From the NCBI GenBank assembly GCA_012103535.1, contig WLWQ01000001.1:1116001-1180000 (forward strand): a stretch of DNA of 64,000 nt, given 5' to 3'. Shown piece after piece: positions 8,438 to 17,768 of this stretch. Source of the stretch: Pseudomonadales bacterium (lineage in GTDB: Bacteria; Pseudomonadota; Gammaproteobacteria; Pseudomonadales; Pseudohongiellaceae). The translations under genes were made by a program, and so were the position numbers. The notes under the pieces are model-generated. The model was not told the origin of the DNA and ran no database searches. It saw nothing but the letters and a program-made list of their open reading frames with translations. How positions within the stretch are numbered: the stretch's first letter is position 1; every line of letters starts with the position of its first letter.

Positions 8438-10663
8438 TTAGAAAGTGCCAGTCACCCGCAGTGAAACCGTCGGGCCCGAGGTTTGGCATTGGTCTTCGAT
8501 TTCTTCCAGTATTCCAGCGGAAATTCGACCGACAAAGCGCTGGCGTTCACGACAGAATTCACCGTTATTAATTATGCGACTGGCGTCGAGTCGAACCGTA
8601 ATATTGCTGGGGCTGACCCACTCCACGAATCCGGACCAGAATGGATCGCCTGCTGACAATTCAATATCGTCAATATCGTAACGAATACGATTGCCATCCC
8701 AGAGATTGCTCCAGAACAAACCATAATTAAGATTCAAACCGGTAATATCATGCCGGAATCCAAGTGTGTTTCTTCCTCGGAAGCTTCCCAGCATGCGGCG
8801 TTCAATTCCTAAAAAAGGATCGATGATTTTAGAGTCTTCCGCATTTAGGCTCGCCGTTACTAACAAATTCGGCATATTGATCATGCGCATACGAATGCTG
8901 CTATTAAGATCGATCCCGTATTTTTCGCCATCGCCAATATTGCCATTGGCACTGAGTAGATTGTCTTCATCAACAGTAACATCCAGTCGCTCGATGGTGT
9001 CGTGCCAATCTTCATAATAAAGTCGCCCACTTACAACACCGACATCATTAGGTAGGCGGTATTCAGTGTTTACTTCGTAATTCCAATACCATTCTTGCCG
9101 CAAGTTTGCATTTCCCGCCTGAAAATTCGCATCTTCATCGTTCTCATCCGAAGCGGCCACGAAATCGTTAAAGGTTAGCTGTTGAACAATCTTTTCAATC
9201 GTTCCTCGGATTTGCCAGGTAGGGGTCAGGTCATACCTGAAATCGACTTTTGGTTTAACAAAATCAAAATCACGCTTTTTTGAAACATCACCGCTTTGTG
9301 TGATTTCAGAGTACTCATAAATTACTGACGTTTCCAAAGACATGCGTGGATTAATAATCCAGTTATGAATCGCAAAAGGCTCGTAGCGAATTTCTTCCAC
9401 AGTGGAGTTAGCATTACTTACTGCCACTGGAATTAAGCCCCCGACCGCTGCTGAAGGCGTTCCATCTATTCCAGATATTCCCAGCGCCAGACTGGAATCC
9501 AGAATGGTCTGCGCACGTTCAGCACCTAATTCGAGATCCTGAGATCCGTCAAACATATCGAAGGTATAGGATCCTCTAACAATTCTCTCCCGCGTAGTGC
9601 TGTTTGAATCCAGAAACAAATTCTTTTCTTCGTTGCCGCCACCAAGCAGATCGAAACGTTCACGGTTAGTCGAATTGGTAAACGCGTTACTTATAAAAAG
9701 CACTTTATAGCGACTTCCACTATCGGTCAGGTATTCATAGTCGCCACCAATTTCCCAGTTATCATTTTCCGACGGCGAGTGCTCTCTCTGATAAGTAGCA
9801 ATGTTTGGTTGTACTTTAAGATCGATAGTTTGTCTGACTAAATCGCTTGGTCTTTCTCCATCTGAATACAAAGCATTCAGTCGCGCGCTGCTATTTTCGT
9901 TTATTTCATAATCAAGATTTGTACTCAGCGTTGTATTGGACCCATCTGATTCACGTTCTTCGCGGATGTCATCGTTTGGAGAGAAATCACCAAGAATAGA
10001 ATTTTCTTTGCTGATGTTTTTCGAGTAATTGACACTATGAGTACCGCTAACTACAAAATTCAATCCCTCAACTTGCCCGCTGTAAGAGAAAGTGCCAGTG
10101 GGATAAATTTCGTTGTTATCTGATTGAGATGCCTGGGCCTGGTATTGCAACGATGAATCTGTGAATGTGTCATACAGCACCACATTCACTACTTGTCCAC
10201 TACCGCGCACATCAAGTTCGCCGGAAGTGCCGCGAATGATTTCGATGTAATTCACTTGTTCAGCCGTAATGCGAGTCATTTGGCCACCGGTACTATTATT
10301 CTTACCGGCGGTTCGCTTGCCATTAATAAGTACCTCACTACCACGATTTCCGCCGCCGAAGCCACGACCACCGCCGCCACCACTGCGACCAAAGAAACTC
10401 GAAGGGGGGCCGCCGCCGCCGAATCCGCCACCTGGAGGTCCACCGCCACCACCGCCGGGAGGCCCAAATCCTCCACCGGAATCCATGCCAGGAATTCTAT
10501 CTAGCATATCTTGCGCAGTAACAGGCGCCCATTCGGAAAAATAGGTTGCGGGATAACGCACTGTTGAATCTTCACCGACATTATCTTGGGCGTATGCAAA
10601 CTGGCCAATCGATGCAATCGAAAGGGCTAGAACGCTCGGTATAAAGAAATGTTTTCTACGCAT
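8438..10663 (-). CDS. TonB-dependent receptor with glycine-rich plug insert (paralogue B)
   Basis: A 741-residue receptor of the same architecture as paralogue A: signal peptide to about residue 25 (FAYA-QD), plug start AQDMLDRIPG (50-59), a longer Gly/Pro-rich insert (about 61-108, with two runs of five or six glycines), plug continuation EVLINGKRTAGKNNSTGG (110-127), then a barrel ending VTGTF. Sequence identity with paralogue A is high throughout and lowest in the insert, as expected for a low-complexity spacer that expands and contracts. It is upstream of A on the same strand with a 259-base gap and its own hairpin, so the two may be separate transcripts. Ligand unknown. Confidence 0.88.
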   Translation of the reverse strand: MRRKHFFIPSVLALSIASIGQFAYAQDNVGEDSTVRYPATYFSEWAPVTAQDMLDRIPGMDSGGGFGPPGGGGGGPPGGGFGGGGPPSSFFGRSGGGGGRGFGGGNRGSEVLINGKRTAGKNNSTGGQMTRITAEQVNYIEIIRGTSGELDVRGSGQVVNVVLYDTFTDSSLQYQAQASQSDNNEIYPTGTFSYSGQVEGLNFVVSGTHSVNYSKNISKENSILGDFSPNDDIREERESDGSNTTLSTNLDYEINENSSARLNALYSDGERPSDLVRQTIDLKVQPNIATYQREHSPSENDNWEIGGDYEYLTDSGSRYKVLFISNAFTNSTNRERFDLLGGGNEEKNLFLDSNSTTRERIVRGSYTFDMFDGSQDLELGAERAQTILDSSLALGISGIDGTPSAAVGGLIPVAVSNANSTVEEIRYEPFAIHNWIINPRMSLETSVIYEYSEITQSGDVSKKRDFDFVKPKVDFRYDLTPTWQIRGTIEKIVQQLTFNDFVAASDENDEDANFQAGNANLRQEWYWNYEVNTEYRLPNDVGVVSGRLYYEDWHDTIERLDVTVDEDNLLSANGNIGDGEKYGIDLNSSIRMRMINMPNLLVTASLNAEDSKIIDPFLGIERRMLGSFRGRNTLGFRHDITGLNLNYGLFWSNLWDGNRIRYDIDDIELSAGDPFWSGFVEWVSPSNITVRLDASRIINNGEFCRERQRFVGRISAGILEEIEDQCQTSGPTVSLRVTGTF

Positions 10664-10724
10664 AATAGTATTGTTACAAAGGTCGATTTGGCAGCGAGTA
10701 TGCCACGGCTGAATATAGCTGACT

Positions 10725-10738
10725 GTTATAAATTGTAT
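10725..10738 (-). promoter_or_regulatory. Conserved 14-bp element before receptor B
   Basis: GTTATAAATTGTAT on the + strand (ATACAATTTATAAC in the gene's orientation), 62 bases upstream of the receptor start, matching 13 of 14 bases of the element upstream of paralogue A. Confidence 0.35.
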
Positions 10739-10861
10739 TCTGCTGGCGAGGCTGTGGTAATTGCAGATGAGTTCAGCAATGAAAGAAACAAGATCAATTG
10801 TACTTAGGCTATTTTGCGAAAAAACAAACCGCGCAACATAGGGGTCATTTGTAACAAAACT

Positions 10862-11869
10862 TTACTTAAGCTCGTATTTTCTGAGAGCCATACCGGCTGT
10901 AAGTGAACCAAAAATATTGCCCTGTTTGTCTACGACCACGCCTTCCTGGGTGCCGTCTTCATGGGGGTCATCCAGAAACAATGTCACTCGGCCGTCATGG
11001 ACGCTGGCCACCCGAATACCTTCGTCATAGCCAGGATTGCTTCTAGGTGTCGAAGAAGAATCAGTAACGTAGAGCATGTCGTGGTCATCAATAAATATTC
11101 CACTGGGACGACCAAACTGTTCCCATTCCAGAATAAAGTTTCCGTCTTGATCGAAAACCTGAATACGATTATTGCCACGGTCACCGACAAAGAGTCGACC
11201 CAATGAATCCATTGCCAGATCGTGGGGTACTGCGAAATTTCCTGGCTCAGAACCCTGCACTCCCCAACTCTTAATAAACTCACCTTCAGCGGTGTATTTC
11301 ATGATACGGCTATTGGATCGCCCGCCGTGACCATCGCCAATAAAGATATCTCCATTGGGAGCTACTAACACTGAGGATGGCTGGTTAAGTTCGTAAGGTC
11401 CTTCGCCAGCGATCCCAGGTTTGCCGAATTCCATCAGCACATCACCAGTTGGGCTAAACTTAAAAACCTGGTGACCCTTCCCTTCCCGCCGCGGGTCTTC
11501 TCCATTAGGACCTTCGCCATCGGTCACCCAGACATTGCCAGCAGTATCGACGTGCACGCCGTGTGGGCGAACAAACATATTCGCCCCAAAGCTAATGAGA
11601 TGATTACCTTCTAAATCGAATTGCATGATTGGATCGAGACTTGATCCAACACAGTCATTGGCACCACAGCGATCAAATATCCAGAAGCTACTGCCGTCTG
11701 GGTGCATCGCGATACCGGCGGTGGAACCAATAGTTCTTCCCTCCGGCATCTTAAAAAAGTTGTATTCAATCTCAAAGTCGTCGCTTGGTGTAAAGCGCTT
11801 ATCACCAACTTGAGCAACTGCTCCAATACTAAGAAGCGAAAGGCAAACTATTGATATTATTTTCCTCAT
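10862..11869 (-). CDS. Exported NHL-repeat beta-propeller protein
   Basis: A 335-residue protein with a signal peptide (to about residue 19, SIGAVA-Q). It has NHL-type repeats with the pattern P-x-G-V-x-V-D-x-x-G-N-V-W-V-T-D and DSLGRLFVGDRGNNRIQVFD near the middle, giving a six-bladed propeller like that of the peptidyl-alpha-hydroxyglycine lyase family. Two cysteines in CGANDC near residue 74 could form a disulfide. Such domains are mostly binding or scaffold domains; a lyase function cannot be claimed. Its ATG overlaps the stop of the upstream sensor kinase (ATGA, four bases), so the two are co-translated and this protein may act with the kinase's signal. Confidence 0.8.
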   Translation of the reverse strand: MRKIISIVCLSLLSIGAVAQVGDKRFTPSDDFEIEYNFFKMPEGRTIGSTAGIAMHPDGSSFWIFDRCGANDCVGSSLDPIMQFDLEGNHLISFGANMFVRPHGVHVDTAGNVWVTDGEGPNGEDPRREGKGHQVFKFSPTGDVLMEFGKPGIAGEGPYELNQPSSVLVAPNGDIFIGDGHGGRSNSRIMKYTAEGEFIKSWGVQGSEPGNFAVPHDLAMDSLGRLFVGDRGNNRIQVFDQDGNFILEWEQFGRPSGIFIDDHDMLYVTDSSSTPRSNPGYDEGIRVASVHDGRVTLFLDDPHEDGTQEGVVVDKQGNIFGSLTAGMALRKYELK

Positions 11870-13707
11870 TGAAAGGGCGCCCTTGATTTGTCTAATGGCA
11901 ATCTAATCGCAAGTAGCAGTTTATTCGTGGAGAAAGGTTTCGCAAGCAAACTCTGACCTCCAGATAATTCGCCTCGATGCAGAAGTGCATTTTCAGTGTA
12001 TCCAGACATAAAGACGATCGGCATATTGGGCTCCCTTTCTCGAATGAGCTCAACCAACTCGGTACCAGAAAGGCCAGGCAAGATGACATCAGAAACAACT
12101 AAATCTACACTTTGCCGCTGAGTTATTGTGAGTGCTTCTTTTGCGTTTCGTGCAACAAGTACCTGATAACCGTGATTATCTAAAGTGGTAGATAACAAAT
12201 CTAGAAGTGCAGGCTCATCTTCAACGACTAGAATAGTTTCAGAACCAGAAACATCATTTAGTTGCTCTTCTTCGACCACCCATGCTTCAGCTGGCTCATC
12301 AACTCTAGGTAAATAGATTTTAAACACACTACCCACATGCTTCTCGCTATAGACAGCTATTCCTCCCGATGATTGCTCGATGATTCCTTGAACCATTGCG
12401 AGCCCTAATCCGGTTCCCTTATCTTTCGTTGTATAAAAAGGATCAAATGCTTGGATTAACTGGTCCTGTTCCATTCCGACACCAGAATCAGTTACAGCAA
12501 TAAGTATGTAGCTACCTGCATCAAGTCGACCATGGCTCAATTCGATATCGTGCTCAAAGTCTACATTGCTAGTTTCAACCGTAACTTTTCCACTGCTATT
12601 CATTGCATCTGCTGCATTTAAAATCAAATTGATTACTACCTGCTCAAATTGAATTGGATCAACTCTGATTCGACCAAGGTCAGATGAAAGGATGAAAGAA
12701 AAATCGATCCCTTCACCGACAGCGCTGCCGACCATGGGCTTTAATTGGTCAAGCAATTCATTAATATCAATGACCTTAGGATGCAATATTTGACGCCTGG
12801 AATAGGCGAGTAAATGTTGTGTTAACTGTGAAGACTTTAGTACGGCACTCTTTATGTTCTTTACGAATCGAGTGGAATCTTCATCTAGTGATTGCTGAGA
12901 CAACAGCTCCGAACATGAGAGAATAATTGTTAAACTGTTATTAAAATCATGCGCAATACCGCCGATAAGTTTTCCCACAGTTTCAAACTTTTGAGCTGTT
13001 CGAAGTTGCGCAGTTGTAATCTCTAATTCTTTATGCGCCGCCTGAAGTTTTGCAAAGTTTTCTTGTATTTCAGCCTGTTGCCGCATCATTTCAACCAACA
13101 GTTTTTCTCGATTATCCTGTGAGAAAAAATGCGCGAGCCTTGTAAATAGAGAACGGTATTCAGGAATTGAGACTATAAATTCTGCTTCGTGAGAACTGAC
13201 TGTCTCCTCAACTGTTGCCCTTTCGCAACCACATATAGTAGGTAATTCTCGATAGACGCTAGCCGCAGAACGAAAAAAAGCTTCCGCTGGACGGGCATCC
13301 TCCGGAATTCTTAATGTTACTTTGAGTTTGTGTTTACCAACTGATTCAAGTCGAGGATCCAACATTGGAAAACTTCTTGGACCAAAAATCGTAATTACTA
13401 CATGATAGAAAAATTCTGGTGATAGGGATTTCGAAAAATAGCCATAGAATCGAGACATACTGACAGGAATAGTTTCAATCACTAGCTGGTCCATTCCATC
13501 GTATCCGCCGGCTAATTGTTCTACACGCTCGTGCAATTGCATTCCAGTTTCCCAATCTGTCCAGCAATTTGGTGTTTTTAGCTCTGCCAGTGAAAGGGGG
13601 AGGTCTTTAACTAGCGAATCAATATTTACACCGCGAGCCTCAAAGGTGTGAATATAGTCCCAAATCGCCTGACATAAGAATTCACGGGTCTGATGCTTCG
13701 TGGCCAC
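11866..13707 (-). CDS. Hybrid sensor histidine kinase with C-terminal receiver
   Basis: A 613-residue soluble kinase. Residues 1-195 form an unrecognised sensory domain containing a CGC motif at 159-161; no membrane segment is visible. A coiled-coil linker (about 200-240) leads to the phosphoacceptor box IGGIAHDFNNSL (His253), then the N box (NLILNAADAM), the G boxes (VTDSGVGM, GTGLGLAMV) and a receiver domain (about 490-605) with the acidic pair VVEDE and phosphoacceptor Asp in VVSDVILPG. This architecture signals through the receiver to a phosphotransfer partner or acts by itself; no separate DNA-binding regulator is next to it. It overlaps the NHL gene by four bases, so the pair is one operon. 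Confidence 0.85.
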   Translation of the reverse strand: MATKHQTREFLCQAIWDYIHTFEARGVNIDSLVKDLPLSLAELKTPNCWTDWETGMQLHERVEQLAGGYDGMDQLVIETIPVSMSRFYGYFSKSLSPEFFYHVVITIFGPRSFPMLDPRLESVGKHKLKVTLRIPEDARPAEAFFRSAASVYRELPTICGCERATVEETVSSHEAEFIVSIPEYRSLFTRLAHFFSQDNREKLLVEMMRQQAEIQENFAKLQAAHKELEITTAQLRTAQKFETVGKLIGGIAHDFNNSLTIILSCSELLSQQSLDEDSTRFVKNIKSAVLKSSQLTQHLLAYSRRQILHPKVIDINELLDQLKPMVGSAVGEGIDFSFILSSDLGRIRVDPIQFEQVVINLILNAADAMNSSGKVTVETSNVDFEHDIELSHGRLDAGSYILIAVTDSGVGMEQDQLIQAFDPFYTTKDKGTGLGLAMVQGIIEQSSGGIAVYSEKHVGSVFKIYLPRVDEPAEAWVVEEEQLNDVSGSETILVVEDEPALLDLLSTTLDNHGYQVLVARNAKEALTITQRQSVDLVVSDVILPGLSGTELVELIREREPNMPIVFMSGYTENALLHRGELSGGQSLLAKPFSTNKLLLAIRLPLDKSRAPFQ

Positions 13708-13970
13708 TCAGATTCCTTCATTTAAAATTCACTAATAAACACAGAATGAATTAAACCGAAGCTAGCACAATCTAGTAGTTAACCACAGGATTTTGCTCTA
13801 TCTAGGCGAATCCCAACAAAAATTTCCTAGCTATAGCATGGTTACTTTGGTGCTTTATTCCATTTTTACACAGTATTTGATTCTCAAAATTTGAACAACA
13901 ATCAGAATCACTTCTGCATGCACCCTGATTTATGTTTTCTTATTTTAAGTTCGAAACCCTGTTCATCTTC

Positions 13971-15629
13971 TTAATTGCGTAAGGCAAATGTCGATAAACT
14001 ATTTCCGGAAATCACAGAAACATATTGCACACCGTCAACCATGTAAGTGACCGGAGCCATAACAATTTGACCACCAAGACCAACATTCCAGATCAATTCT
14101 CCGGTTCGGGCGTCAATGGCATGAAAATAACCTTCCCTGCCGCCGGTAAACAAAAGATCCGATGCAGTGGTTAGCATACCGCTATCGCTGACGTCGAATT
14201 GATTGTAAGACCAGACTGCCTCGCCGGTTTGGGGATCCATCGCCTTTAATGAGGCATAGCCAACTTCGTCGGTCCAATTATTGATGGGGTTAGTACGCCC
14301 AATTCCAATAGTCGGTGCGCCTGGCGAAGGTGCTAACACCGAAAAACCTCCCCCAAGAAATGCTTGCCCGGGAACGTATTCCGATTCTTCGGCTCGATAA
14401 ATAGTGGCGTAATTTTCCCAGGCACTGAAGTAAAACAATTCAGTGCTTGGGCTGAATGAAGGTGGATACCAGTTAGTGCCACCCTGATTACCTGGGTAAG
14501 TCGGCATACCTTCCGGTTGCGGGGTTGGAATTGGGCGCCCATTCTCATCCAGGCCGCTGGACCAATTTACTTGTACATAGGGTTTTCCTTCCAAAAACTC
14601 GCCATTGGTTCTATCTAGCACGTAAAAATAACCATTGCGATTCGCCCACATCATTAACTTCTTCGGCTCACCGCGCCAGACCAAGTCTGCTAATACTGGA
14701 ACTTGTACCGCGTCGTAGTCATAAGCATCGTTAGGCGTGAACTGGAAATGCCACTTCAGCTCACCAGTATCAGCAACCAGTGCGATGGCAGAATCTGAAT
14801 AGAGGTTATCGCCAGGACGCTGGCCAGCGTTCCAATCCGGACCTGGATTTCCAACACCCCAATAAGTGAGATTTAATTCAGGGTCGAATGATCCAGTAAT
14901 CCAAACCGGCGCACCACCATGTTCCCAATCGTCGCCCTCCCAACTGTCATGACCGGGTTCGCCAGGACCAGGAATAGTGTAAGTCTTCCAAGCTTCTTCG
15001 CCAGTTTCTGCATCATAAGCAACAACATAGCCGCGAATTCCAAACTCACCGCCGCCAACTCCCAGCATGATTTTGTCTTTAACTGCCAACGGTGCCATGG
15101 TGACTGAATAAGCAAGATTGACGTCGCCAACTACCGTTTGCCAAAGAACCTGACCGTTCACACGATCCAGCGCAACCAATTGCGCATCCAAGGTACCCAT
15201 ATAGACTTTGTCATTGAGAACAGCGACGCCACGATTATTAGCGCCACAACATATCCGTGCATTCTCAGCATTCTGATGACGATACTTCCAGAATACTCTG
15301 CCAGTGACTGCATCCACAGCCATGACACTGTTTGGTCGTTCGGTAACGTACATAATACCGTCGACGATAATTGGGTTTGACTGCCAGGCGCCAAACACCT
15401 GATTCTGCAACACCCATTTCAATTCGAGGTTTTCTACATTGTCTCGAGTTAACTGATTCAGCAAACTGTGGCGCTGACTCATGTAACCGCCGTTGTAGGT
15501 CAACCAATTTTGCGGTTCCTGGTTAGCATTTAAAATTCTGTCATAAGGAACTTGGGCAATAGACTGCATTGCCGCGCTTAGGCCAGCAAAGAAAAGAAGA
15601 AATCTTACCGATGCATTAACTAATTTCAT
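13971..15629 (-). CDS. PQQ-dependent alcohol dehydrogenase, lanthanide-type active site
   Basis: A 552-residue periplasmic quinoprotein with a signal peptide to about 25 (QSIA-Q). It has the vicinal disulfide Cys127-Cys128 in ICCGANNRG that stacks on PQQ, and metal ligands Glu195 (GGGEFGIRG) and Asn261 (GVGNPGPDWN). The catalytic Asp304 is in YDYDAV, with a second Asp at 306. In the methanol/ethanol dehydrogenase family an Asp two residues after the catalytic Asp marks lanthanide-using enzymes (XoxF, PedH), while calcium enzymes usually have Ala, Ser or Thr there. No heme domain is fused, so electrons should go to the cytochrome encoded just upstream, whose stop shares one base with this start (TAATG). 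The substrate is probably a primary alcohol or similar; that is inference. Confidence 0.87.
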   Translation of the reverse strand: MKLVNASVRFLLFFAGLSAAMQSIAQVPYDRILNANQEPQNWLTYNGGYMSQRHSLLNQLTRDNVENLELKWVLQNQVFGAWQSNPIIVDGIMYVTERPNSVMAVDAVTGRVFWKYRHQNAENARICCGANNRGVAVLNDKVYMGTLDAQLVALDRVNGQVLWQTVVGDVNLAYSVTMAPLAVKDKIMLGVGGGEFGIRGYVVAYDAETGEEAWKTYTIPGPGEPGHDSWEGDDWEHGGAPVWITGSFDPELNLTYWGVGNPGPDWNAGQRPGDNLYSDSAIALVADTGELKWHFQFTPNDAYDYDAVQVPVLADLVWRGEPKKLMMWANRNGYFYVLDRTNGEFLEGKPYVQVNWSSGLDENGRPIPTPQPEGMPTYPGNQGGTNWYPPSFSPSTELFYFSAWENYATIYRAEESEYVPGQAFLGGGFSVLAPSPGAPTIGIGRTNPINNWTDEVGYASLKAMDPQTGEAVWSYNQFDVSDSGMLTTASDLLFTGGREGYFHAIDARTGELIWNVGLGGQIVMAPVTYMVDGVQYVSVISGNSLSTFALRN

Positions 15630-16450
15630 TACTGACCTCGCAAAGTTAATAAGTAACCAACAACATCAGCGACTTCATCGCTGCTTAACGTAGTCGGTGC
15701 CTTACTGGGTTGCATACTGATTTCATAGCTGACGAGATCAGACTTACGAAAAGAGCGTAAGCGTTCATTTGAATCGATTACCTGAACTGTGTAGGTGTCT
15801 TCGTTCAGGCGGCGCCCTGTTACAGTTTCTTCACTGCGGGTAACTATTCGAATCGGCCGGTTGATCGGCAATATTGCCCCAGCAGGATCTAATAAATTCT
15901 GCTGCAGGGACGATGGCGTGCGTATCGCTCCGATCTCTGAAAGGTCTGGCGCAGTTCTTGGCCCAATACCATTAACTCGATGACAATCTGCACATTCGCC
16001 TTTACCATCAAATAGCGATTTACCACGAACCGGATCACCAATGCGAATGGCGACTCCTTCTGGATCAAATCCGGCACGAATAAAGGCAACGATGGCATTA
16101 AGATCTGTATCGTTGAGTCCGAAAGCTGGCATTTGACCCTCCCCGGCTCCTGCATACACAACCCGGCGCAATTCATCGTCGGATTGCACAGTCTTAAACA
16201 GGCCTGTACGCAGATTGACGCCATCGACGATATCGCCCTGCGGGCCATGGCAAAGAGCACATTCCCGGGAATAGATCCGACTTCCGCGCTCAATGGCTTC
16301 CGTGGCGTAGGTGTGGTCTCCAAGTTCCTGCGCTGAGGCTAATGGCGAACCGGCGACTAATATTCCTAGCGCCAACAAGGTCGATTTGCTCGGGATCCTG
16401 GTTCGAAGTGAGAATAAACGCTGCAACGAAATCATAGATTCAAATATCAC
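15629..16450 (-). CDS. Exported di-heme c-type cytochrome
   Basis: A 273-residue protein with a signal peptide (to about residue 40, PLASA-Q) and two heme-binding motifs, CALCH (64-68) and CADCH (153-157). Met107 in GQMPAF is a good sixth ligand for heme one, and a Met near residue 248 (ISMQPSKAP) may serve the second. The protein is translationally coupled to the PQQ alcohol dehydrogenase downstream, so the natural reading is that it takes electrons from PQQ and passes them to the oxidase chain. The ATG at residue 6 is an equally good start. Both genes face away from the esterase gene at 16662. Confidence 0.85.
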   Translation of the reverse strand: MIFESMISLQRLFSLRTRIPSKSTLLALGILVAGSPLASAQELGDHTYATEAIERGSRIYSRECALCHGPQGDIVDGVNLRTGLFKTVQSDDELRRVVYAGAGEGQMPAFGLNDTDLNAIVAFIRAGFDPEGVAIRIGDPVRGKSLFDGKGECADCHRVNGIGPRTAPDLSEIGAIRTPSSLQQNLLDPAGAILPINRPIRIVTRSEETVTGRRLNEDTYTVQVIDSNERLRSFRKSDLVSYEISMQPSKAPTTLSSDEVADVVGYLLTLRGQ

Positions 16451-16661
16451 TGTTTTTGGTTGTTTTCGGGAAGGCTGAGAATAATAGGAATTCGACTACA
16501 GGTCCATGGTCCCCTGAATTACGCCCCGCCGTTGAACCTCCGCTGGGATACACGACGAGAGTCTGTTTCTCTGACCCTAAGTCTTTGCTATATTTGACCG
16601 TTCTGCAGGTCTACCAAGACCCGGGTTTAACCAATAAGAGACACAATAGAGGTTAACTGAA

Positions 16662-17579
16662 ATGAATTTACTGAGATTGAAATCCCTGATTACCTATCTA
16701 ATGGGGTTCGCATTATTAGCGAGTACTTTCTCGATTCCAATGGTTTGGGCTCAGGATAATAGCGATGGCCGTTATCGTCCGGAAGGTCGCACCTTTGCTC
16801 GCAATGCGGCCAATTTCTTCGACGATCGCCTGTTCGAAGCCCGCACATATGAAACTGGCACGGGAGCGGCTGAGTTCGCCAGTGTGACAATTTTCTATCC
16901 CCTAACTTTAAGCTTTGACCGCCCTAATGGTGCTGTAGTTATGTCACCTGGGTACCAGGGGACACCAGAAGTTTACGACTGGTGGGGTCCAATGTTGGCC
17001 TCGGTGGGAATTATTACCGCAATCATTGAAACCAACACTACTACGGATAATCTCGAACAGCGCAAAAATGCATTGATTGCCGGTGTCGAATTGATCAAGG
17101 GCGAAAATGCGAATTCAGAAAGCCCAATCAATAACAAGCTCGATGAGTCCCAAATTGCCATCATGGGACATTCACTAGGGGGCGGCGCCTCACTAAGAGC
17201 GGCGGAAGAATTAGGTGACGCAGTAAAAGCTGTTGTACCTCTTACTCCTTATTGCTGTGAGTTGGGACAATCCTTTGAAGGTGATCTAAGCGGGGTTTCT
17301 GTACCTACATTAATTATCGCGACGGCGGATGACACCATTGCACCACCGGATACTCACGCACGACTGCTTTTCGATTCTATAAATTCATCCACCCCGAAGG
17401 TGTATATGGAATTTACGGAAGGTGGCCACATGATTCCTGCGAATCAGGGCTCGGAATTGGAAACTCAAGGTAAGTACGTATACGCGTTCTTAAAATCAAA
17501 CTTCACCGGTGATTCCAAGTATTCTGATTTTATAGATGGAGATGGCGAAGACAGCTTCTCGACTTACGTCTCTAACTAG
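16662..17579 (+). CDS. Secreted polyester hydrolase-like (cutinase/PETase family) alpha/beta hydrolase
   Basis: A 305-residue exported hydrolase; signal peptide ends near residue 30 (MVWA-QD). The pattern follows the bacterial cutinase/PET-hydrolase family: oxyanion tyrosine in SPGYQGT (Tyr98), DWWGPMLASVG, nucleophile Ser171 in GHSLGGGAS, acid Asp224 in ADDTIAP, base His256 in GGHMIPANQG. The family's usual Met after the serine is Leu172 here, and the C-terminal disulfide cysteines are absent; a Cys198-Cys199 pair sits in TPYCCELG where the family has an aromatic substrate-site loop. It probably cleaves short esters or polyesters outside the cytoplasm. Activity on PET is not implied. A terminator follows immediately, so the gene is on its own transcript. 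Confidence 0.82.
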   Translation: MNLLRLKSLITYLMGFALLASTFSIPMVWAQDNSDGRYRPEGRTFARNAANFFDDRLFEARTYETGTGAAEFASVTIFYPLTLSFDRPNGAVVMSPGYQGTPEVYDWWGPMLASVGIITAIIETNTTTDNLEQRKNALIAGVELIKGENANSESPINNKLDESQIAIMGHSLGGGASLRAAEELGDAVKAVVPLTPYCCELGQSFEGDLSGVSVPTLIIATADDTIAPPDTHARLLFDSINSSTPKVYMEFTEGGHMIPANQGSELETQGKYVYAFLKSNFTGDSKYSDFIDGDGEDSFSTYVSN

Positions 17580-17592
17580 CCAGTCTTTAAGA

Positions 17593-17627
17593 AAATCCCG
17601 ATCAGTTATTCTGGTCGGGATTTTTTA
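17593..17627 (+). terminator. Intrinsic terminator after the esterase
   Basis: Twelve-base arms AATCCCGATCAG / CTGGTCGGGATT (one G-T pair) around a short loop, followed by a run of T. Confidence 0.9.
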
Positions 17628-17768
17628 TGCCTAAAAATCCTGCTTCTTAAAACTAAATCATCTTAAAAGACTTAGAGACTGTGAAGTTGGTTCACACCCT
17701 GTCTTGCCGAAGCATTTAGTATTTATAGCAGCCAATCATTTTGATTGAAGAAGGTTTTTACCAAAACA

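Noticed and set aside
7850..10544. Long proline-rich open frames on the + strand opposite the receptor genes
   Set aside because: They are the complement of the glycine-rich codons in the receptor plugs, have no ribosome sites and no conserved pattern.
16456..16656. Small gene just upstream of the esterase
   Set aside because: No ribosome site, an improbable composition, and it occupies the divergent promoter region of the cytochrome and esterase genes.
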